33,572 bases of DNA from Desulfitobacteriaceae bacterium (GTDB taxonomy: Bacteria; Bacillota; Desulfitobacteriia; Desulfitobacteriales; Desulfitobacteriaceae): NCBI GenBank assembly GCA_028704155.1, contig JAQVLN010000011.1, positions 1-33,572 of the forward strand, read 5' to 3'. Below are positions 17,076 through 24,290 of the stretch, piece after piece. Both the position numbers and the translations under genes were made by a program. Within the stretch, counting starts at the first letter, position 1. Each line of letters begins with the position of its first letter. The notes below the pieces were generated by a model. It searched no databases. It was not told where the DNA came from and worked only from the letters and a program-made list of their open reading frames with translations.

Positions 17076-17426
17076 ATGGATAGTCAACAAGTTAACTGGC
17101 CCAATGCCGGATTGAGAATTGTTCAGGGTTTAACAACTACACTTGATGCAATTCGACAATTGGATGCCCAAGAAGCTTCATTAGTCATGAAATTGTTAGG
17201 AAAAACGTGTACGAAAATGATGCCCACAGGGACTGGTCACCAGTTCGGTATTGCAATGATTGAAACAAGTGCTCAATTGGCTTTAAAAGAGAAACTGGTA
17301 TTGGAAGATATTCTGAAAATGATCACAACAATCATCAGCAGGTTATATTTCACTGCTCAAACAGAAGAGGAAAAACGTCTTGTAGCCCAACTTGAAGAGG
17401 CTGTGAATAATTATCATATTGGCTAA
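17076..17426 (+). CDS. Unknown 116-residue soluble helical protein
   Basis: No family is recognised. It is all-helical in appearance: LRIVQGLTTTLDAIRQL, a central HQFGIAMIETSAQLALKEKL helix, and a Glu-rich C-terminal helix (TEEEKRLVAQLEEAVNNYHIG). A GTGHQFG-like turn (residues ~50-57) is the only conspicuous motif. There is no signal peptide or membrane segment. ATG 17076 has AGGGGG about 9 nt upstream. It lies 52 bp before spoVM, so co-transcription is possible, but a candidate sporulation promoter sits in the gap. The 230-bp spacer before it (16845-17075) holds only the pssA terminator. Confidence 0.65.
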   Translation: MDSQQVNWPNAGLRIVQGLTTTLDAIRQLDAQEASLVMKLLGKTCTKMMPTGTGHQFGIAMIETSAQLALKEKLVLEDILKMITTIISRLYFTAQTEEEKRLVAQLEEAVNNYHIG

Positions 17427-17433
17427 GGTAACT

Positions 17434-17461
17434 TTATACTCAATTATTAGTATGATACTAG
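17434..17461 (+). promoter_or_regulatory. Candidate sigma-E-like promoter for spoVM
   Basis: TTATACT (17434-17440) and GATACTAG (17454-17461) match the sigma-E -35 and -10 consensus (KMATATT, CATACAMT) at 5 of 7 and 5 of 8 positions with a 13-bp spacer. B. subtilis spoVM is a sigma-E gene, so position and family knowledge make this plausible, but the sequence match alone is weak. Confidence 0.3.
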
Positions 17462-17478
17462 GAAAGGAGGCGGTAAAA

Positions 17479-17544
17479 ATGAAAATATACTATGTCCGGC
17501 TTCCAGGAATTATACTTAATCTTTTGAAAAAGTTCTTTGGATAA
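17479..17544 (+). CDS. spoVM: SpoVM, amphipathic spore coat-anchoring peptide (21 aa)
   Basis: A 21-codon gene starting at ATG 17479, 6 nt after AAAGGAGG. The product begins MKIYYVRLPGII and continues with an amphipathic helix ending in LLKKFFG. B. subtilis SpoVM begins MKFYTIKLPKFLGG, so the shared pattern is MK-[FI]-Y-x-[IV]-[KR]-L-P followed by an amphipathic helix with Lys/Arg. The family recognises convex curvature of the forespore membrane, anchors SpoIVA and the coat, and influences the FtsH protease. This copy is shorter than the 26-residue Bacillus peptide and lacks its C-terminal SFRKD. It is too short for ordinary gene finders. Identification rests on the residue pattern, the strong SD and the sporulation context. 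Confidence 0.85.
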   Translation: MKIYYVRLPGIILNLLKKFFG

Positions 17545-17633
17545 ACTTGTCATAAAAGTTGATGTTCCCTCCTAATATTGTTATAGGCCTGTCTTTGAAC
17601 AGGGATAATAAAGATATTTAAGGAGGGATAGAT

Positions 17634-18080
17634 ATGCAGCATAGTCGTTATCCTTGGCTAATTGGTATTATTTTACTCAGCCTTTTTCTTTTTCTTTCTT
17701 GGAAAACACCCAAAACTGTCATCACAGCTATAGCGAATCCTTTTTTTTCTGATTCACCGCAATTAACAATCCAAAAATTTTGGAACTTCTTAGATTCCCG
17801 TCAGATAGATCTGGTTGAGGGATTAATCAGAAGTGAAGGTACTCCCATTGAGGGAAGAGATCTGGTCAGTGAATTAAAGAAAATTGTAGAGGAAGATGCC
17901 TTACTTAAATTACAAAAGGTCGAGTTTCTTGACCTTCGTAATTCACAAGCGATAATTGTGAAAGTAACGTGGAGTTCTTCACTTAATGAAGTCCAAACCA
18001 AAATGTATTGCTTTGATGTCAGAAAAACTAACCTGGAGTGGCGTATCTGGGGGATTAAAATGTTTAATAATCTATCGTAA
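17634..18080 (+). CDS. Unknown membrane-anchored protein
   Basis: A 148-residue protein with one N-terminal hydrophobic helix (YPWLIGIILLSLFLFLSW), a short linker, and an extracytoplasmic domain of about 115 residues. The domain reads like an NTF2/DUF4878-type fold: LTIQKFWNFLDSRQIDLVEGL helix, then a run of strands (AIIVKVTWSSS, EVQTKMYCFDVRK, EWRIWGIKMF). This is an impression from the helix/strand order, not a confirmed family. The start is ATG 17634 after AAGGAGGG. No terminator or clear promoter separates it from spoVM 90 bp upstream; a CCTGT/ACAGG inverted repeat in that gap is too weak to call. Function is unknown. Confidence 0.65.
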   Translation: MQHSRYPWLIGIILLSLFLFLSWKTPKTVITAIANPFFSDSPQLTIQKFWNFLDSRQIDLVEGLIRSEGTPIEGRDLVSELKKIVEEDALLKLQKVEFLDLRNSQAIIVKVTWSSSLNEVQTKMYCFDVRKTNLEWRIWGIKMFNNLS

Positions 18081-18098
18081 AATTTCTTAATTAATTGT

Positions 18099-18131
18099 TA
18101 AGCGGATGGAACAAAACCATCCGCTTATTCT
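18099..18131. terminator. Bidirectional terminator between the anchored unknown and the ferredoxin gene
   Basis: TAAGCGGATGG (18099-18109) and CCATCCGCTTA (18117-18127) form a perfect 11-bp stem with a 7-nt loop. The ferredoxin stop codon (18125-18127) is part of the right arm. The flanking T tracts (TTATTCTT to the right, AATTAA-type to the left) are only moderate. Confidence 0.8.
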
Positions 18132-18316
18132 TCGATATGTATAGCTTCAACAGGGCACCCATCTGCAGCTTTATGAGCCGCTTCCTCAGAACTTGTTGGG
18201 ACTGGATTTACAAAGGCTTCCGCGAGCCCATCATCATTCATCCGAAATATCTCGGGACAAATTGACGGACAGGCACCACAACCAATGCAGGTATCCTTAT
18301 CAACCTTGGCAATCAT
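18125..18316 (-). CDS. Single-cluster [4Fe-4S] ferredoxin
   Basis: A 63-residue protein with the cluster ligands Cys10, Cys13 and Cys16 in CIGCGAC and Cys54 in GCPVEAI. An extra Cys20 (CPSICPE) is the residue that often forms a disulfide or is free in Desulfovibrio-type monocluster ferredoxins. It carries one low-potential electron in the cytoplasm; NfnAB in this window is a typical partner class (inference). An in-frame start 36 nt further upstream exists, but ATG 18316 lies 6 nt behind AAGGAGG and gives the standard length. The 391-bp spacer to spo0A (18353-18743) contains the promoters of both genes; the ferredoxin promoter could not be assigned. Confidence 0.93.
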   Translation of the reverse strand: MIAKVDKDTCIGCGACPSICPEIFRMNDDGLAEAFVNPVPTSSEEAAHKAADGCPVEAIHIEE

Positions 18317-18633
18317 AAGATCCTCCTTTTCACTTAAGGCTATGTTATCCAAAAGTCAAATTAAATATTCTTTATAATCAACCAACTTACCCGACAACAT
18401 CTGAAATTGTGCGTTCGCTTACGATATTTTTCTCTAATGATACAGTAATTATCTTACGGAACCATAAATTACCTAAACAGGCTGCTTTTCACTTTGTTTC
18501 GATGTGATTATTAATAAGTGCTGATGTTTGGTATTTTTTGCGATAAATAAAATAGATTCATCAGCTCTAAACCCTCTTTTTACAAGTGTTTATTTTCTTG
18601 TCCCGTATTTGCTCTTTACTTATTTTTTAGGAT

Positions 18634-18658
18634 TTCGACATTAGCTATACTATATAAT
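18634..18658 (+). promoter_or_regulatory. spo0A promoter with an 0A box
   Basis: TATAAT at 18653-18658 is a perfect -10. TTCGACA at 18634-18640 is the exact reverse complement of the Spo0A-P binding heptamer TGTCGAA and covers the region just upstream of, or overlapping, the -35. No good -35 hexamer is visible at 17 bp, which is common for activator-dependent promoters. It suggests autoregulation of spo0A. Seven-base matches are expected several times by chance in a window this size, so position is the main argument. Confidence 0.5.
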
Positions 18659-18743
18659 GATAACACTGGTTAAAAGAAACGGACTTGGTGGGAAAGTTTG
18701 TTATAGTGACCGGAAAATATACTTAAGGCAGGATGATGACTGA

Positions 18744-19541
18744 ATGGATAAGAAAATTAAGATTATTGTTGCCGATGATAATCGTAACTTATGTCAGATG
18801 CTTCAGAACTTTTTACAGGAACAAGAAGACCTTCAGGTTGTTGGAATAGCTAATAATGGCTTGGAAGCCTGGGAACTTGTTCAAACCCAGGAACCGGATT
18901 TGTTAATTATTGATTTGGTTATGCCCAATCTGGATGGTCTAGGTGTTTTGGAAAGAATAGCTGCCCGGACAACTATTCCCCGGCCAAAGGTAATTATGTT
19001 AACAGCATTTGGACAGGAATCTTTTACCCATCAGGCTATGATGCTGGGAGTAGACTATTTTATTCTTAAACCTTTTGATTTGGAAATTTTGAGTAAACGA
19101 ATCAGATCTTTGACTCAGGAAACTGTCAATACTTCAAACAATTATACTTCTGCTACAGCTCCCGCGATTACATCGACCGGAAATGGAATTAATATCTCAG
19201 TTGAAGTTACATCAATGATGCATCAGATTGGGATTCCCGCACATGTTAAGGGTTATCAATATATTCGTGATGCAATCTTGCTGGTAGTTGAGGATGTCTC
19301 ACTTTTAGGAGCAGTAACTAAAGAACTATATCCGGCAATTGCCAAGAAGTATGACACTGCACCAAGCAGGGTGGAACGCGGAATACGACACGCTATCGAA
19401 TTGGCATGGGAGAGAGGACATACTGAAACTCTTAAACGTATTTTCGGTTATTCCATGAATATTGAACGTCAAAAACCTACTAATTCAGAGTTTATAGCTT
19501 TATTGTCCGATAAATTGCGGATAATGAGTAAGGTAAGTTGA
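18744..19541 (+). CDS. spo0A: Spo0A, master response regulator of sporulation
   Basis: A 265-residue protein with a receiver domain (Asp11, Asp12, phospho-acceptor Asp57, Thr87, Lys109) and the characteristic Spo0A effector domain. The DNA-binding helix region reads LLGAVTKELYPAIAKKYDT and SRVERGIRHAIELAWERG. Phosphorylation through histidine kinases or a phosphorelay releases the effector domain to bind 0A boxes. The start is ATG 18744 after AGGATGATG. Spo0A usually follows spoIVB in Firmicutes. Here the upstream neighbour is a divergent ferredoxin and the downstream neighbour is a thymidylate kinase, so the canonical linkage is absent from the window. It appears monocistronic. Confidence 0.97.
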   Translation: MDKKIKIIVADDNRNLCQMLQNFLQEQEDLQVVGIANNGLEAWELVQTQEPDLLIIDLVMPNLDGLGVLERIAARTTIPRPKVIMLTAFGQESFTHQAMMLGVDYFILKPFDLEILSKRIRSLTQETVNTSNNYTSATAPAITSTGNGINISVEVTSMMHQIGIPAHVKGYQYIRDAILLVVEDVSLLGAVTKELYPAIAKKYDTAPSRVERGIRHAIELAWERGHTETLKRIFGYSMNIERQKPTNSEFIALLSDKLRIMSKVS

Positions 19542-19680
19542 TATTAATTGACTTTAAGAATGTTCCTTCAGACTTATTTCAATATAAGGTATTTTTGAAG
19601 TTTGTATGTTATTATAAGTTTAATATTTAATTCAATCGACAATGTCTTTAAAAATCTCTTATTTGGCAAGGAGGAAAATC

Positions 19681-20373
19681 TTGAAGGGCAGGCTTATTGT
19701 TATTGAAGCAGGCGATGGAAGCGGGAAAGCAACTCAGACTAAACTGCTTTTTGATAAACTGGTAATGCAAGGTAAGGTACAGGTTAGGAAGGTCGAATTT
19801 CCAAATTATCAAAACAAATCCTCGGCACTTATAAAAATGTATTTAAAAGGAGAATTTGGTGCAGATCCAAACCTGGTTAATCCGTTTGTTGCGTCAACAT
19901 TTTATGCAATTGATAGATTCATTTCCTATGAAAAGGAATGGAAGGATTTCTATCTTAATGGCGGTATTATTATAGCTGACAGATACACTACATCAAATAT
20001 GATTCATCAAGCAGCAAAGATAGCTGATAACCAGGAATATGAGGAATATCTAAATTGGTTATGGGATTTAGAGTTTAATAAATATAAATTGCCCGTCCCT
20101 GATTGTATATTTTTCCTGGATATGCCCCCCCAATACAGCATAAAACTAGTCAATAAACGTCTTAATAAATTTGGAGATAAGACAAAGGATATTCACGAAA
20201 GAAACTCAGAATTCCTTGTTAGTTCTTATAAAAATTCGCTTAAAGTTGCCGAGAAATACAATTGGATTACAATTAATTGCCTTGAAGGTGATAAGATACG
20301 CAGTGTTTTTGATATCCATCAGGACATATACGATATTGTGAAACAACGAATTTTTAATTCTTCCGAAAACTAA
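19681..20373 (+). CDS. tmk: Thymidylate kinase, long Clostridia type
   Basis: A 230-residue nucleotide kinase beginning MKGRLIVIEAGDGSGKATQ. The P-loop GDGSGKATQ has Ala where most bacterial Tmk have Thr, a feature I recall from Clostridia-type thymidylate kinases. Downstream are FYAIDRF, the DRYTTSNMIHQ substrate motif and FLDMPPQYS. It phosphorylates dTMP to dTDP in DNA-precursor synthesis. An ATG at 19642 gives 13 extra residues, but TTG 19681 is 6 nt behind AAGGAGG and gives the family N-terminus. A weak promoter (TTGAAG 19595, TTTAAT 19619, 18-bp spacer) lies upstream. It is followed by a terminator. Confidence 0.88.
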   Translation: MKGRLIVIEAGDGSGKATQTKLLFDKLVMQGKVQVRKVEFPNYQNKSSALIKMYLKGEFGADPNLVNPFVASTFYAIDRFISYEKEWKDFYLNGGIIIADRYTTSNMIHQAAKIADNQEYEEYLNWLWDLEFNKYKLPVPDCIFFLDMPPQYSIKLVNKRLNKFGDKTKDIHERNSEFLVSSYKNSLKVAEKYNWITINCLEGDKIRSVFDIHQDIYDIVKQRIFNSSEN

Positions 20374-20390
20374 ATCAATCAGACTGTCGA

Positions 20391-20428
20391 AGCCCCTGTT
20401 AAACCGCAAGATTTGGCAGGGGTTCTTT
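20391..20428 (+). terminator. Intrinsic terminator after tmk
   Basis: AGCCCCTG (20391-20398) pairs with CAGGGGTT (20417-20424), followed by CTTT. The stem is strong, but the loop is long (18 nt) and the T tract short. Confidence 0.6.
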
Positions 20429-20649
20429 GACGGTTGTAACCTTAGTATTTAGAAAGTATTTAGAAATGCCGGGCTGTATTTTTTGTAAGACTGATACTTC
20501 TTTTAATTCTCCGAAAAAGGCCAGGGATGTGGGTAAGCACTTTCAAGGGGAATAGAAAGAGTGTGCCTGGTACGTTGTTTAGTATAGCTAAAAATAATTA
20601 TGATATAATATATTCGTAATACTGACTCCAAATTTATACTTTCTGATAA
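20429..20649. other. Spacer with no confident gene
   Basis: About 220 bp without a supported gene. A 29-codon frame at 20466 beginning MPGCIFCKTDTSF recalls the N-terminus of small HNH-type proteins but has no SD and stops early; it may be a gene remnant. Bases 20521-20570 can fold (CCAGG/CCTGG outer arms, CACTTTC with GAAA/GTG inside), with no family match. Confidence 0.4.
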
Positions 20650-20680
20650 AAAATAAAAATACCGCAAACCCCTGCGGTAT
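20650..20680 (-). terminator. Terminator of the tRNA-Arg gene
   Basis: On the minus strand ATACCGCA pairs with TGCGGTAT (20659-20666 with 20673-20680) around a 6-nt loop and is followed by a T-rich tract (TTTTTATTT). It lies 14 bp after the CCA end of the tRNA. Confidence 0.85.
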
Positions 20681-20693
20681 CTATCTTTATTAC

Positions 20694-20769
20694 TGGTGCG
20701 CCCGGCAGGATTTGAACCTGCGACCTCCGGCCTCGGAAACCGTCACTCTATCCACTGAGCTACGAGCGC
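20694..20769 (-). tRNA. tRNA-Arg(CCG)
   Basis: A 76-nt tRNA read on the minus strand. Acceptor stem GCGCTCG pairs with CGGGCGC (one G-U), the D arm is GCTC/GAGT with AGTGGATA loop, and the anticodon loop TTCCGAG gives anticodon CCG, decoding CGG arginine. The anticodon stem has one A-G mismatch at its base. The T arm is GCAGG-TTCAAAT-CCTGC. The 3' CCA is encoded. A20 in the D-loop and C35 fit arginine identity. Confidence 0.95.
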
Positions 20770-20876
20770 TAAAAAGAACTGCTTTATTAATTTACTAAAT
20801 GATAGGTCGTTTGTCAAGACAAACTATTATAAAGCTATTATGAATAAGCTTATATAGATTGGTGAGGGTGATTAAA

Positions 20877-21746
20877 ATGCGTTGGCGGCAAATTTATTCT
20901 AAAATTCCCTGGGCTGAAATAAGCCAACTAATTGGTATCATTTTAGGGGCAAGCATAGTTGGTGCTAGCATAAATTCTTTAATTCTTCCGAACCATATAG
21001 CGGATGGCGGAGTAACAGGTATAGCAATAATACTTCATTATCTCTTTGGTTGTCCGGTAGGAATTACAATTTTTTTGCTTAACTTACCTTTGTTTATTAT
21101 GGGATTTAGAATGGTCGGACGAAGGTTTCTGATCTATAGTATTATTGGAGTAGCGGTAATGGCTTTTACCCTGGATACTACCTCGGGTATTGTTGCTTTG
21201 ACTCATGATACTCTCCTTGCTTCCATATTCGGCGGATTTCTTACCGGTATTGGTATGGGATTAATTTTTCGTTCCCAAGGCTCATTGGGAGGTACAGACA
21301 TCCTGGCAGTGTTCTTCAATCGCACAACTCAATTTAGTGTCGGTCAGATATTATTGGGGATGGATGCGGTAATTTTTCTGGCAACAGCTCTTCTTTTTAC
21401 TCCAGAAACTGCCATGTATGCGATGATATATATGTTTATTGCAACCAGAGTGATTGATTTAGTTCAGGAAGGAATTAATCATTCCAAATCTGTTATGATA
21501 GTTACAGGCAAACCTGAGCAAATTGCTCAGGTTATCATGTCAAAACTTAATCGGGGTGTTACATTTATCAGTGGCACCGGTGCTTTTTCCGGACAACCCA
21601 AGAATATTGTTTATTGTGTTATAAGCAGGGCTGAGTTATCACAAATTAAGGATATTGTTCGTGAAAATGATCCGAATTCATTTCTGACTATATCAGAAGT
21701 GCCTGAGGTTGTTGGAGAGGGGTTTTCTTCCTGGAAAGGGCACTGA
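20877..21746 (+). CDS. YitT family membrane protein (DUF161 plus DUF2179)
   Basis: A 289-residue protein. The first ~200 residues hold five or six transmembrane helices with family motifs GGVTGIAIIL and FRSQGSLGGTDI. Residues ~205-285 are a cytoplasmic DUF2179 domain (SVMIVTGKPEQIAQVIM, RGVTFISGTGAFSG, FLTISEVPEVVGEGF). The family is widespread in Firmicutes and its function is largely unknown; transport of a small molecule is suggested. An in-frame TTG at 20859 is possible, but ATG 20877 follows GAGGGTG at normal spacing. It is preceded by the minus-strand tRNA and faces pdaB tail-to-tail. Confidence 0.88.
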   Translation: MRWRQIYSKIPWAEISQLIGIILGASIVGASINSLILPNHIADGGVTGIAIILHYLFGCPVGITIFLLNLPLFIMGFRMVGRRFLIYSIIGVAVMAFTLDTTSGIVALTHDTLLASIFGGFLTGIGMGLIFRSQGSLGGTDILAVFFNRTTQFSVGQILLGMDAVIFLATALLFTPETAMYAMIYMFIATRVIDLVQEGINHSKSVMIVTGKPEQIAQVIMSKLNRGVTFISGTGAFSGQPKNIVYCVISRAELSQIKDIVRENDPNSFLTISEVPEVVGEGFSSWKGH

Positions 21747-21825
21747 AAACAAAATTTGCTTATTTAGGATAAGGAGAGGTTGGTTACGGGAAATTGAGGA
21801 TTAACTTGTTGAATATAATATTCCG

Positions 21826-22608
21826 CTATTCTTTGGATTCCGGGGGCAGGTTACTTTCGGGTGGCCATGTTTCTGAAGACTGCTTTAGTAACTCGCCGAT
21901 CGGTATCAGTGAATAACCTTTAGCTTTCAGTTTTTGAATGACAGCAGGCAAAGCTTGAACTGTATCAGGTGCTGAATCAGAGGCATGGAAAAGAATAATG
22001 TCTCCGGGCTTTGCTCCATTGCCCGGTTTAAGACCGTTTAACACGTTATTAATTACTGCATCAGGACCCGGTCGTTTCCAATCAAGGGAATCAACACTCC
22101 ATTGAATAACTTTATAGCCGAGCCGGTTGGCCGTATCAATTAACTTGTTATCGTAGGCTCCGTTGGGTGCACGGATAAGGTTTATTTTTTGATGTGAGAT
22201 TGCTTCCAAAACCACTTCAGCTGTTTTTATTTCTCGTTCAATTTCATTTGCACTTAATGTATTTAAATCAATATGACGGTTTCCGTGAGAACCAATTTCA
22301 TGACCATCTGCAACCATTCGTTGAACTATTTGTTCGTGTTTACCGGCCCAGGGACTGGATAAGAAAAATGTTGCCCTAATTCCCTCCTCCTTTAAAATAT
22401 CAAGAATCGGAACAGCAGTATTTTCTCCCCAACTGATATCAAAAGTTAACCCAATGGCTTGAGATGAAACATTGGCGGAATAAATTGGTTTAAGCTTGTT
22501 GGAAAATACCGAAATTGCGTTCTCTCTGTAAGCTAAAAGTACAAAAATAAGGATTCCCCATAAAATGAGGCTTCTCCCGGAAGGTTTTTTTAAAACGACT
22601 ATTCGCAT
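21826..22608 (-). CDS. pdaB: PdaB-like polysaccharide deacetylase (sporulation)
   Basis: A 260-residue CE4-fold protein with an N-terminal membrane anchor (about residues 12-28). Motifs are LTFDISWGE (catalytic Asp57), the zinc pair His108/His112 in GSHGNRH, RAPNG, DSLDWK and ILFHAS. The usual TFDDGP is replaced by TFDISW, so the second, metal-binding Asp is absent; this substitution is a feature of the PdaB subgroup as I recall it. B. subtilis pdaB is needed to maintain spores after late sporulation. It acts on the outer face of the membrane. ATG 22608 follows AAGGAGG with 9-nt spacing. Catalytic activity of the subgroup is uncertain. Confidence 0.85.
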   Translation of the reverse strand: MRIVVLKKPSGRSLILWGILIFVLLAYRENAISVFSNKLKPIYSANVSSQAIGLTFDISWGENTAVPILDILKEEGIRATFFLSSPWAGKHEQIVQRMVADGHEIGSHGNRHIDLNTLSANEIEREIKTAEVVLEAISHQKINLIRAPNGAYDNKLIDTANRLGYKVIQWSVDSLDWKRPGPDAVINNVLNGLKPGNGAKPGDIILFHASDSAPDTVQALPAVIQKLKAKGYSLIPIGELLKQSSETWPPESNLPPESKE

Positions 22609-22760
22609 TCTTGATACCTCCTTCGCCTAAACATTATGCATCTTGTAAGAAAATAATGTAATTCCAGCCTTGAGTTAATTAAGAATAAATTAATAATCTT
22701 GTTAAGAAATTAACTTGCAAGATACGCCTGATTGTGTTAAATATAACCTATATCTATTTA

Positions 22761-22883
22761 AGCAGAGCAAAGGCACTTCAAAGCTTAATTTCGAAGGGCC
22801 TAACATAACCTCAATGGTTGATGCAGAACTTCTGCTGATAAATAGCTCAAACCTGATAATTTGGGTTTTGGAGCTATTTTTTT
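22761..22883 (+). promoter_or_regulatory. Structured leader with intrinsic terminator upstream of the TPR gene
   Basis: AGCAGA (22761-22766) can pair with TCTGCT (22831-22836), enclosing a CTTC/GAAG hairpin and an ACC/GGT hairpin. GCAGAA (22823-22828) competes for the same TTCTGC strand. A terminator follows: AATAGCTC (22841-22848) with GAGCTATT (22871-22878), an inner AAACC/GGTTT stem, and seven T residues. The TPR start codon is 54 bp downstream. The layout is that of a transcription attenuator or riboswitch; it fits no class I know. The promoter upstream is not clear (TTGCAA at 22715 is a -35 candidate). Confidence 0.5.
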
Positions 22884-22936
22884 CTGTACCCAAAAACCAT
22901 TGCCTGCATATTATAAGGTTACCGGAGGAGATAACT

Positions 22937-24220
22937 ATGAACGACCAGATTGTAGAGAGATGGCGTGGTTTAATGGAAGAAGGTACCAGGAATCTTAGTA
23001 ATGATAATTATGAAGAGGCTGAAAATTGCTTTACCCGATGTGTTCCTTTAGCACTAGAGTTAATTGTGCCTGAGATATTGGCTTTTACATTACGGCTTTT
23101 AGCGACTGCCAGGCTTCGTTTAGGAAAATTGAGTACTGCAGAAATAGAATTTAAGCAGGCTGCCAGGATTTGTATAGAGATACAGAATCCTAAAGGTATG
23201 GCTGAGGCTTGGGCTGGTTTAGCGAATGTGGCAGTAATACGCGGATCTTTAGTAGAAGCAGTGCAATGGTATGAACGTTCAATTGCTATATATCCCGTTT
23301 CTTCGCCGCGTTTACGTTTAGGGATGCTTTATTCAGACCTGGGACAAGTTTATGCTTCACAAAATAAGCTTGAAAAAGCTGAACAAGTTTTAATTGTTGC
23401 CAAAAAATTATGTCAGGAGAATAATTATCCCAGAGGAGAAGGTGAACTTAACGTTTTACTAGGTGAAATTTCTTTTAGACGGGAGAAGCGAAATTTGGCA
23501 AAGCAATATCTTAGAAATGCCTGCCGGATTTTCACAGTTATTTCTGATAATCAGAATTTGGCTAGTGCCCTGCAGTATTTAGCCTTTTTGCATTATGACA
23601 GTGGAGATTTTAGGGATGCGGTAGAATGCCAGCAAAGATCTGCGATATCGCGGCTGAAATCAGGAGAGAATGAAGAAGGCAGTGATGGCTTGTTTTTTTT
23701 AAGTAAAATAGAACAGGGTTTGGGTGACTATTATGCTGCCAAGGAACATTTGGCCTTATCAATGGAGATCTATGGAAAAAGGGACTTAGGTCTTGCTTTA
23801 CGCTACCAGGCTCTGGCCTGGATATTTATCCAGGAAATGAATTGGCAAAAAGCAGAGAAGAAATTCAGGGAAGCTTTTGAACTATTCCTGGAAATAAAGG
23901 ATACTATAAGAGCAAATGAGGCACAAGAAATATTAGAATATTTAGCAATGGCGCAGAAAATGAATTTAAATAATCAAGCTGCCCGGATTCAGGATTTCGC
24001 TCAATTATTCGAAGACGGTAATCTTACATTAGAAGCTGTTCAAAAGTTAGGTAAACTTTGTGAAAACCGTCATAATTATATTACTGCTTTACAATGTTAT
24101 TGGCAGGCTTTATATATTGCACGCAAGGATAATATTGAAGTTTTGAATATAGAAAAATCAATTCAACGGATATCACGAAAAGTAAGGAAAAAAAACACAG
24201 TTAAAAAAAATAAAATATAA
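22937..24220 (+). CDS. TPR-repeat protein, cytoplasmic
   Basis: A 427-residue all-helical protein. At least six tetratricopeptide-like units run from residue ~17 to ~350, for example YEEAENCFTRCVPLALELI, LSTAEIEFKQAARICIEIQ, LVEAVQWYERSIAIYPVSS, LEKAEQVLIVAKKLC, FRDAVECQQRSAI and WQKAEKKFREAFELFLEI. The C-terminus is basic (ISRKVRKKNTVKKNKI). Such arrays are protein- or peptide-binding scaffolds, often in Rap-like or transcriptional regulators; there is no helix-turn-helix or enzyme domain. The frame is open 222 nt further upstream, but ATG 22937 is 5 nt after GGAGGAG, and the upstream part contains the leader terminator. The partner and role are unknown. Confidence 0.8.
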   Translation: MNDQIVERWRGLMEEGTRNLSNDNYEEAENCFTRCVPLALELIVPEILAFTLRLLATARLRLGKLSTAEIEFKQAARICIEIQNPKGMAEAWAGLANVAVIRGSLVEAVQWYERSIAIYPVSSPRLRLGMLYSDLGQVYASQNKLEKAEQVLIVAKKLCQENNYPRGEGELNVLLGEISFRREKRNLAKQYLRNACRIFTVISDNQNLASALQYLAFLHYDSGDFRDAVECQQRSAISRLKSGENEEGSDGLFFLSKIEQGLGDYYAAKEHLALSMEIYGKRDLGLALRYQALAWIFIQEMNWQKAEKKFREAFELFLEIKDTIRANEAQEILEYLAMAQKMNLNNQAARIQDFAQLFEDGNLTLEAVQKLGKLCENRHNYITALQCYWQALYIARKDNIEVLNIEKSIQRISRKVRKKNTVKKNKI

Positions 24221-24228
24221 GTCAAACT

Positions 24229-24256
24229 TTGAAATTGTTTAAATTTCAGGTAGAAT
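24229..24256 (+). promoter_or_regulatory. Sigma-A-type promoter before the unknown gene at 24291
   Basis: TTGAAA (24229-24234) and TAGAAT (24251-24256) each match five of six consensus bases, with a 16-bp spacer. Transcription would begin about 28 nt before the GTG at 24291. It lies directly after the TPR stop codon, so the downstream gene need not depend on read-through. Confidence 0.45.
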
Positions 24257-24290
24257 AATTATAGGAACGTAAAATTAAGAAAAATGAAGA

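Noticed and set aside
18629-18660. AGGATTT as a sigma-H -35 for spo0A
   Set aside because: The -35 matches, but there is no GAAT-type -10 at the proper distance; only the TATAAT is convincing.
22757-22890. The TPR leader as a T-box or c-di-GMP-I riboswitch
   Set aside because: The T-box sequence AGGGTGG is absent, and the order of the GEMM core segments (GGGCAAACC then GCAAAGC) is not reproduced. It is kept only as an unclassified leader.
22715-22936. A 74-codon N-terminal extension of the TPR protein
   Set aside because: It would be translated through the leader hairpins and terminator, has no SD, and lacks TPR-like sequence; ATG 22937 has a strong SD.
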